In this document: piece after piece, positions 58,455-64,000 of the stretch
Position numbering within the stretch: the first letter of the stretch is position 1
How the letters are laid out: every line of letters begins with the position of its first letter
Assembly (NCBI RefSeq): GCF_000380025.1
Contig: NZ_KB904155.1
Coordinates: forward strand, 250,348 to 314,347
DNA length: 64,000 nt
Direction of reading: 5' to 3'
Source of the DNA: Streptococcus entericus DSM 14446
GTDB taxonomy: Bacteria > Bacillota > Bacilli > Lactobacillales > Streptococcaceae
Notes under the pieces: generated by a model
The model's database searches: none
Seen by the model: the letters and a program-made list of their open reading frames with translations, nothing else
Told to the model about the DNA's origin: nothing
Program-made: the position numbers and the translations under genes

Positions 58455-60845
58455 TTATTGACCTGTAGTTGTTGCCTCAGTTTGCGGTGCTGGTGCTGAA
58501 CTAGTGGCACTAGAGGATGTGCTTGGGGCACTGCTGCTGGACGCACTGCTAGGGCTCGGTGTCTGAACCCCTACAATAGCCGCCCAAGCCTGCTGGCGGT
58601 CGCTAGCTGACCCTCCCACCATAAAATCACTAGTGGTCACAGGTGCGCCGTTTTTAGCCCAGTAAGAAACCGTCGTCGCGCCTCCTATACTAATCTGTCG
58701 ACCATTGACCGTCACCGTGCCCGCTTGCATACCAGTGGAGGTAAGAACACTAGATGATATGGTCTCAGGCGCTAAATTGAAGCGCTGTTCTAATCCTAAA
58801 ATTGACGGATCCGCCTGATGGATGGCATTGACCAACCGAGCAACATAAGTATGAGTGTGGCGACCTGAAATATTGCTCATAGGTGAATTATCATCATGAC
58901 CAGCCCATGTGCCCAGGGTAACTGCCGGTGTACCAACCATTAACCACGAATCCACATTCTCATCACTGGTACCTGTTTTGCCAATCCAGTCTCCGTTTGG
59001 CAATTGAGGGTTCAAAGCACCAATTTCACGGATAAATGCCGTTGTCGCACCAGATCTTAGCGGTCCACGTAAAAGATGGGTCATGATCCCTGCTCCAGCA
59101 GGGGAGAAAATTCGCTCACCTTTGTCATCGTACTCATAGATTACCGTGCCATCGTTTGCTGTTATTTTTTGGACAACATGTTTCTTATGATAAATACCGC
59201 CATTAGCAAGCATCTGATAGCCATTGGTCTGTTGAGCAACACTCATCTCTGCACCACCACCAATCGGCAAACTCTCAATGCTGTAGTCATCAAATTCATA
59301 GCCCATCTTGCTCATGTAACCCTCAACATCAACACCCCGTTCTCTCAGAAGCTTATAGGTCCAAAAAGCGGGGATATTGTAAGACATGTCCAGAGCATTT
59401 TGTAAAGTGACAGCTGCTGTTCCTCTGCTACCCACATACAAAATCGGTTGACCGCTAGAGAAATTAGCAGGATAGTTGGATAGCACGCTAGCGCTACCAA
59501 TCAGCCCTTGATCAATAGCGATGCCGTAAGGGAGGAGTGATTTGATGGTTGAACCTGGTGACCGTTTGGTATCAAAGGCGTGATTGTTTTGGTTATCAGC
59601 GTAGTTACGACCACCAACAAAACCAAGTACCGCCCCAGTTCGATTGTCCATGAGGACATTGCCTGTTTCTACAAGCCCTGTCCCATCATCCAAGAGGTGT
59701 CCAAGATTAGCAACCGTGTCCTGCATGGCCTGATGAACCGTTTTATGAATCGTCGTTGTGACATGGTAGCCTCCTAAAGCCAATTCTTCTTTAGCTTTTT
59801 CACGGTAGGCAGTTTGTACAGCATCACTTGTTTTTTCTAAATCAGAAACGTTATCCCGCTTGAGCAAATAGTCGTAAAGCAGATCCTCAGCCTCTTCCAT
59901 GACCGTATAGTAGAGAAAGCCGTGATTGGTCTCCTCAATCGCCTCTGGCTTCTTGAAATCCTGAGTGATATCGTATGCCACATAATCATCATAAGCCGGT
60001 TTATCAATAACACCCGTACGGTACATATTGTAGAGCACATTTTTAGCTCGTTTGATTCCTATCGCCATATCATCGGGTGTCTTAAAATTGCCATCCGATG
60101 TGTAAGGGGAATACACAATCGGACTCTGTGGCAAGCCCGCCAAAAATGCCGCCTGAGGAATCGTCAAATCTTTAGCAGACACCCCAAAAATCCCCTGAGC
60201 AGCCTCCTCTATACCTGCAATATTTTGACCACGGTTGTTACGACCAAATGGCGACACATTGAGATAATTCGTCAAGATCGTGTCCTTGTCCATATGACGT
60301 TCCAACTCTAAGGCATAAATCATTTCTTGCGACTTCCGCTTAAAAGTCGGCACATCGCCCAAGACCTGTTGCTTGATCAACTGCTGGGTCAAGGTTGAGC
60401 CACCACTAGTCTCACCGATGCCCAAAATCGTCGTCAGCGCCGCCCTCAAAACTGCCTTTGGCAAAACACCTTTATGAGTTGCGAAATTTTCATCTTCCGT
60501 AGAAACAATAGCCTGTTTGATATTGTCAGAAATAGCAGAGCTCTCTACAGGCGTTCGCAGTAAATCCGTATCAATCGCAGCAATCAAGCTACCATCAGAG
60601 TAGGTCAACTGCGAAATCCGCGTGAACGTCCCTACTTGCTTGACTAACTGTTGAACCTCTGGTACCTTGGCCTGATCAATCTGACTCGCCAGGTAACCAA
60701 ATGCCGTACCAATCCCCATCATACCAAACAATAAGGCTATAATGTATAAAAAATGAGATAATATCCTTACGGTCTGTAAAACAACTGAACCGATATCCCA
60801 AATGGTCAACTCCGACCAGGCTTTCTTACGATGACTTTTTTTCAT
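58455..60845 (-). CDS. pbp1b: Class A penicillin-binding protein (PBP1b-type)
   Basis: 796 aa bifunctional peptidoglycan synthase. A basic cytoplasmic start and one membrane helix (about residues 30-55) are followed by the GT51 glycosyltransferase with the catalytic Glu117 in EDENFATHKG and GGSTLTQQLIKQQ. The transpeptidase has Ser432 in STIK, an SYN motif (MSYNIPAFW) and KTGT (WIGKTGTSDEN). The tail is Ser/Ala/Thr-rich. The start is the ATG at 60845 after GAGG. Monocistronic, with its own TGC-TATAAT promoter at 60863-60871. Confidence 0.95.
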   Translation of the reverse strand: MKKSHRKKAWSELTIWDIGSVVLQTVRILSHFLYIIALLFGMMGIGTAFGYLASQIDQAKVPEVQQLVKQVGTFTRISQLTYSDGSLIAAIDTDLLRTPVESSAISDNIKQAIVSTEDENFATHKGVLPKAVLRAALTTILGIGETSGGSTLTQQLIKQQVLGDVPTFKRKSQEMIYALELERHMDKDTILTNYLNVSPFGRNNRGQNIAGIEEAAQGIFGVSAKDLTIPQAAFLAGLPQSPIVYSPYTSDGNFKTPDDMAIGIKRAKNVLYNMYRTGVIDKPAYDDYVAYDITQDFKKPEAIEETNHGFLYYTVMEEAEDLLYDYLLKRDNVSDLEKTSDAVQTAYREKAKEELALGGYHVTTTIHKTVHQAMQDTVANLGHLLDDGTGLVETGNVLMDNRTGAVLGFVGGRNYADNQNNHAFDTKRSPGSTIKSLLPYGIAIDQGLIGSASVLSNYPANFSSGQPILYVGSRGTAAVTLQNALDMSYNIPAFWTYKLLRERGVDVEGYMSKMGYEFDDYSIESLPIGGGAEMSVAQQTNGYQMLANGGIYHKKHVVQKITANDGTVIYEYDDKGERIFSPAGAGIMTHLLRGPLRSGATTAFIREIGALNPQLPNGDWIGKTGTSDENVDSWLMVGTPAVTLGTWAGHDDNSPMSNISGRHTHTYVARLVNAIHQADPSILGLEQRFNLAPETISSSVLTSTGMQAGTVTVNGRQISIGGATTVSYWAKNGAPVTTSDFMVGGSASDRQQAWAAIVGVQTPSPSSASSSSAPSTSSSATSSAPAPQTEATTTGQ
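60532..60541 (+). repeat. ATAGCAGAGC motif copy
   Basis: Antisense copy in the PBP gene, whose codons read Ser-Ser-Ala-Ile. Confidence 0.7.
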
Positions 60846-60862
60846 AACATACCTCAATTTAT

Positions 60863-60871
60863 ATTATAGCA
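60863..60871 (-). promoter_or_regulatory. Extended -10 promoter of the PBP gene
   Basis: Minus strand TGC-TATAAT, -10 at 60863-60868, short leader with a GAGG site. Confidence 0.65.
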
Positions 60872-61164
60872 AAAAACTCATCAAACACCAAAAATTTGCT
60901 GAACATCTTATCATCATTCAACAATCATGGGACCTACCTACCAAACTTAAAAATTAAATAAATGCCCTGTGCAAACAAATGTTTATATGACTTGCTTCTG
61001 TAAATTATTGGCTGATTTGAATATCACATCACGTTAACCATTTTTTGTAAACAGCTGCTTATTGGTTCGTAAAACCAGACTTTTCGATTGATCAAGAGCT
61101 GTTGCATTAACAGTGTCCATTACAGTATTTAACAGACACATGACAGAAAAATAGCAGAGCTTGT
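60872..61164. other. Intergenic region between the PBP and HAD genes
   Basis: About 290 bp AT-rich spacer between divergent genes. It contains one ATAGCAGAGC copy at 61151-61160, immediately upstream of the HAD promoter. No gene or clear hairpin seen. Confidence 0.5.
61151..61160 (+). repeat. ATAGCAGAGC motif copy (intergenic)
   Basis: Context GAAAAATAGCAGAGCTTG, a few bases before the -35 of the HAD gene. Confidence 0.75.
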
Positions 61165-61193
61165 TTGAATTTTTTTAGGAAAAATAGTATAAT
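61165..61193 (+). promoter_or_regulatory. Promoter of the HAD phosphatase gene
   Basis: TTGAAT (61165-61170), 17 bp, TATAAT (61188-61193), about 30 nt before the ATG. Confidence 0.8.
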
Positions 61194-61222
61194 GTTTGAA
61201 GCATAATTAAAGGGGATAATGA

Positions 61223-62125
61223 ATGATTACAGCGATTGTATTTGATGTAGATGATACCATTTATGACCAGCAGGCTCCTTATCGGATTGCTATGGAAAAA
61301 TGCTTCCCAAACTTTGATATGAGCCAGATAAAACCTGCTTATATCCGATTTAGGCACTATTCCGATATCGGTTTTCCTCGTGTAATGGCTGGAGAGTGGA
61401 CTGTCGAATACTTCCGCTTCTGGCGCTGCAAGGAAACACTGTTAGAGTTTGGGCACCCTGAGATTGATGAAGCAACTGGTACACACTTTCAGGAAGTCTA
61501 TGAGCGGGAGTTAGATAACATCACCATGCTGGACGAGATGCGTCTGACACTAGATTTTCTCAAGTCTAAAGGTGTGCCTATGGGCGTTATCACCAATGGC
61601 CCGACAGAACACCAACTGAAAAAAGTTAAGAAACTCGGACTTTATGACTACGTTGAGCCTAAGCGTGTTATCGTGAGTCAGGCGACTGGCTTTCAAAAGC
61701 CTGAGCGTGAGATTTTTAACCTAGCTGCTCAGCAATTTGGCTTCAACCCAGCAACCACTCTCTATGTTGGAGACTCCTATGACAATGATGTCATGGGAGC
61801 TCATAATGGGGGCTGGCGCTCCATGTGGTTCAACCATCGTGGACGAACGTTAAAAAAGGGGACGACACCCGTTTTCGATTTAGAAATTGACAGTTTTGAA
61901 CAACTTTATGGGGCAGTCAAAGTGCTGTTTGACTTGCCTGATAACAAATTTATCGTTGATGTCAACGATAAACGCAATCCAATTCTAGAGTTCGGCATCA
62001 ACAACGGCCTGATGATGGCAGCTGAACGCCTGCTCGACAGCAATATGTCCATTGATAAGGTGGTTATCTTGCTAAGGCTGGACAAAAAGCAGGAGCGAAT
62101 GCTCCGCATCAAGTACGGTCGATAA
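61223..62125 (+). CDS. HAD-superfamily hydrolase, YjjG/pyrimidine-nucleotidase-like, with a C-terminal extension
   Basis: 300 aa. HAD motif I IVFDVDDTIYD (Asp8/Asp10), motif II MGVITNGPT, motif III Lys in GFQKPEREIF and motif IV TLYVGDSYDNDVMGAHN are complete. After the phosphatase (about residue 230) comes an unusual 70 aa tail (FIVDVNDKRNPILEFGINNGLMMAAERLL..RMLRIKYGR), helical and basic, which I cannot assign. AAAGGGG precedes the ATG. Confidence 0.85.
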   Translation: MITAIVFDVDDTIYDQQAPYRIAMEKCFPNFDMSQIKPAYIRFRHYSDIGFPRVMAGEWTVEYFRFWRCKETLLEFGHPEIDEATGTHFQEVYERELDNITMLDEMRLTLDFLKSKGVPMGVITNGPTEHQLKKVKKLGLYDYVEPKRVIVSQATGFQKPEREIFNLAAQQFGFNPATTLYVGDSYDNDVMGAHNGGWRSMWFNHRGRTLKKGTTPVFDLEIDSFEQLYGAVKVLFDLPDNKFIVDVNDKRNPILEFGINNGLMMAAERLLDSNMSIDKVVILLRLDKKQERMLRIKYGR

Positions 62126-62158
62126 ACATGAATAGTCTATGCTAACATTAACATGAAG

Positions 62159-62187
62159 GAGATTGGGACAATAGTCCTGGTCTTTTC
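62159..62187 (+). terminator. Terminator of the HAD gene
   Basis: AGATTGGGAC, loop AATA, GTCCTGGTCT, then TTTCGTTTT. GGGAC/GTCC family. Confidence 0.8.
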
Positions 62188-62370
62188 GTTTTAAGTTACA
62201 AAACACCTCAACCTATTTCAGCTAACAAGTACGACAACTACAGCGAACTTACTTTCCCAATTTACATCCACCAACTGCTATTCTTAGTTTGTTTATAAAC
62301 TAACAACTCATCAGATTTTATTGTTCTAGCGATTTAGCCCTCTACTATAGTGATACTTTCCAGAAAATCC
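62188..62370. other. AT-rich intergenic stretch before the metal transporter operon
   Basis: 183 bp with no open frame, repeat or hairpin I can support. Confidence 0.5.
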
Positions 62371-62399
62371 TTGACTTTTTTGTGAAATTGCGTGATAAT
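62371..62399 (+). promoter_or_regulatory. Promoter of the metal ABC transporter operon
   Basis: TTGACT (62371-62376), 17 bp, GATAAT (62394-62399). Confidence 0.75.
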
Positions 62400-62418
62400 A
62401 AGGTGATTGTAATTATTG

Positions 62419-62430
62419 TTAACTGATTAA
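62419..62430 (+). promoter_or_regulatory. Possible metalloregulator operator
   Basis: TTAACTGATTAA lies 19 nt after the -10. It is one mismatch from the AdcR zinc-repressor consensus TTAACYRGTTAA and also resembles the TTAA-flanked sites of SloR/MtsR/PsaR manganese regulators. Confidence 0.45.
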
Positions 62431-62482
62431 TTTTTGAACGAATGTAACAGCATTCAACCTCTTTTATATAAGGAGATTAGTA

Positions 62483-63214
62483 ATGATAATTATAGAAAAT
62501 CTCACCGTTACTTACGACGGTGACCAACTGGTCTTAGACGGTCTAACGTGTCAGATTGACCAGCCTGGCATTATTGGGATTATCGGTCCTAATGGTGCCG
62601 GCAAATCAACACTGATGAAGGCCATTCTAGGCTTTGTCCCCTTTCAGGGGAATGTGGCGATTGACGGGCAGACAGGGGTAGCTGCACGTGAAAAAATCGC
62701 CTATGTCGAACAGAAAAGTCACATTGATGTCACCTTTCCGATGACTGTTCGGGAATGTGTCTCACTGGGATTTTATAAAAAGTTAGGGTTATTCAACAAC
62801 CTAACGACTTCACACTGGAAGAAAATTGATGACGTCCTCAGTCAAGTCGGTCTCACCGAACTATCAAAGCGTCCTATTTCAGCTTTATCAGGCGGTCAGT
62901 TTCAACGAATGCTGATTGCGCGTTGTTTGGTACAGGAAGCAGACTTTATCCTCTTAGATGAACCCTTTGTTGGCATTGATTCAGTGAGCGAAGCCATTAT
63001 CATCGAGCTCCTCAAAGAACTGAAAAACGCTGGCAAAACCATCTTGGTGGTTCATCATGACTTGAGTAAGGTCAAGCAGTATTTCGACCATCTGCTTATT
63101 CTCAACAAAAAACTGGTGGCTTACGGTAAGGTGTCTGATGTATACACACCTGCTAATCTGCAAGCAGCTTATGGCGACCTTTTCTTCAGTCATGAGGAGG
63201 TGAGCCATGCTTAG
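62483..63214 (+). CDS. Metal ABC transporter ATPase, MtsB/PsaB/SloA-like
   Basis: 243 aa. Walker A GPNGAGKSTLMKAIL (about residues 36-50), signature LSGGQFQRMLIARCLVQ, Walker B FILLDEPFVGIDS and H-loop VVHHDLSK. REKIAYVEQKSHIDVTFPMTVRECVSLGFY is very close to the manganese transporter ATPases PsaB and MtsB. AAGGAG lies 7 nt before the ATG. It overlaps the permease gene by 8 nt. Mn(II), Fe(II) or Zn(II) is the likely substrate; the lipoprotein gene should follow beyond the window. Confidence 0.9.
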   Translation: MIIIENLTVTYDGDQLVLDGLTCQIDQPGIIGIIGPNGAGKSTLMKAILGFVPFQGNVAIDGQTGVAAREKIAYVEQKSHIDVTFPMTVRECVSLGFYKKLGLFNNLTTSHWKKIDDVLSQVGLTELSKRPISALSGGQFQRMLIARCLVQEADFILLDEPFVGIDSVSEAIIIELLKELKNAGKTILVVHHDLSKVKQYFDHLLILNKKLVAYGKVSDVYTPANLQAAYGDLFFSHEEVSHA

Positions 63215-64000
63215 TCGTTTTATCGAAGCTGTCGCTTCCTACCAGTTTTTGCAAAATGCCTTAATCACAGCTGTCATCATAGGAGCTGTGGCAGGTATTG
63301 TTGGCTGCTTTATCATCCTACGGTCCATGTCTCTAATGGGGGACGCTATCTCTCATGCCGTTCTGCCTGGAGTAGCCATTTCTTACCTACTAGGACTGAA
63401 CTATTTAGTCGGAGCTTTAGTGTTTGGCCTTTTAGCTTCCGTGCTCATCACCTTTGTTAAGGAGAATTCAACGCTCAAAGGTGATACAGCGATTGGGATT
63501 ATCTTTTCAGCTTTTTTGGCTCTTGGAATTATCTTAATCAGCCTAGCACGAAGCTCAACAGATTTATCTCACATCCTATTTGGAAATGTCTTAGCCGTTC
63601 AGGATACTGACAAATGGGCAGTTATTATCGTTTCGCTAGCAGTCCTTGCCATCATCGTGGTTTTCTTCAAACCATTGAAATTGACCTCTTTTGACCCTGT
63701 TTTGGCGCAGTCTATGGGTATCAAGGTGAGTTTTTATCACTACTTACTCATGATTTGCCTAACCCTAGTGGCTGTGGTCGCCATGCAGAGTGTCGGTACT
63801 ATTTTGATTGTTGCTTTACTTATTACCCCTGCAGCAACTGCTTATTTATTTACGAACAGTCTCAAAAGCATGTTGCTTTTGTCTTCTATCTTGGGTATGT
63901 TCTCTTCTGCCCTAGGTATTTTTCTTGGTTATAGTTTTAACCTACCAGTTGGATCAAGTATTGTGCTAACTGCCACTTTAATTTTCATTACTTCTTTCTT
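63207..64000 (+). CDS. Metal ABC transporter permease, MtsC/PsaC/SloB-like (3' end outside window)
   Basis: Starts at ATG 63207 (MLSRFIEAVASYQFLQNALITA) with GAGGAGG upstream inside the ATPase gene, and is open to the end of the window (264 codons of an expected 280 or so). About eight hydrophobic segments; ILRSMSLMGDAISHAVLPGVAISYLLG and LFGNVLAVQ are the conserved ABC-3 family segments, then SFDPVLAQSMGIKV and LLITPAATAYLF. It pairs with the upstream ATPase to import a divalent metal. Confidence 0.92.
   Translation, partial: MLSRFIEAVASYQFLQNALITAVIIGAVAGIVGCFIILRSMSLMGDAISHAVLPGVAISYLLGLNYLVGALVFGLLASVLITFVKENSTLKGDTAIGIIFSAFLALGIILISLARSSTDLSHILFGNVLAVQDTDKWAVIIVSLAVLAIIVVFFKPLKLTSFDPVLAQSMGIKVSFYHYLLMICLTLVAVVAMQSVGTILIVALLITPAATAYLFTNSLKSMLLLSSILGMFSSALGIFLGYSFNLPVGSSIVLTATLIFITSF

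Overview
This 64 kb window is chromosomal DNA of a Streptococcus, moderately GC-rich for the genus and close to no species I can name with confidence. The evidence is gene content and order: coiA-pepF upstream of an O-methyltransferase and prsA, nrdR-dnaB-dnaI-der, rpoB-rpoC, an eight-gene F1Fo ATPase operon starting with atpE, an MtsBC/PsaBC-type metal transporter, and very streptococcal RpoB, RpoC and AtpA-H sequences. There is no rRNA, tRNA, prophage, IS transposase or CRISPR array.

Layout. 0-9.3 kb: DEAD-box helicase cshB; prsA followed by an Ala T-box leader, a LURP-one-like gene and alaS; an O-methyltransferase; an HxlR regulator with a HAD gene, divergent from an NAD(P)-binding oxidoreductase. 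9.3-14.7 kb: GNAT, the competence operon coiA-pepF behind a SigX (com-box) promoter, then nagB divergent from queA. 14.7-20 kb: accessory genes (TetR, two SnoaL-like genes, one broken, and an aldo-keto reductase), pepV and a nitroreductase. 20-28.6 kb: uvrC and atpEBFHAGDC. 28.6-34.4 kb: a Gly T-box, a small gene with an in-frame stop, glyQ, a 294 bp inverted-repeat element, glyS, then nagA. 34.4-41.3 kb: trmL, lysS, PspC, sprT-like, tex and a luciferase-like oxidoreductase. 41.6-45.6 kb: a TrpXYZ-type ABC importer with two tandem binding lipoproteins, preceded by a short peptide rich in Tyr and Phe codons and a chain of competing hairpins. 45.6-50.4 kb: L,D-carboxypeptidase, der, dnaI, dnaB, nrdR. 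50.4-58.5 kb: rpoB, a small membrane protein, rpoC, all behind a structured leader and a 49-codon ORF. 58.5-64 kb: class A PBP, a HAD phosphatase and the start of a metal ABC transporter.

How the genes work together. Most are housekeeping: aminoacyl-tRNA synthetases (alaS, glyQS, lysS), tRNA modification (queA, trmL, probably trmR), replication and repair, transcription, ATP synthesis and envelope proteins. nagA and nagB lie 20 kb apart but share perfect TGGTCTATACCA operators, so they look like one amino-sugar regulon.

Most interesting unexplained signals: (1) a 10-mer, ATRGCAGAGC, occurs 17 times on both strands, in many reading frames and between genes, once as an inverted pair forming a hairpin, where about 0.25 copies are expected by chance; (2) the aromatic leader peptide ahead of the ABC importer; (3) the 49-codon ORF coupled to rpoB; (4) four genes whose extended -10 sits 6-7 nt before the ATG, which implies leaderless mRNAs.
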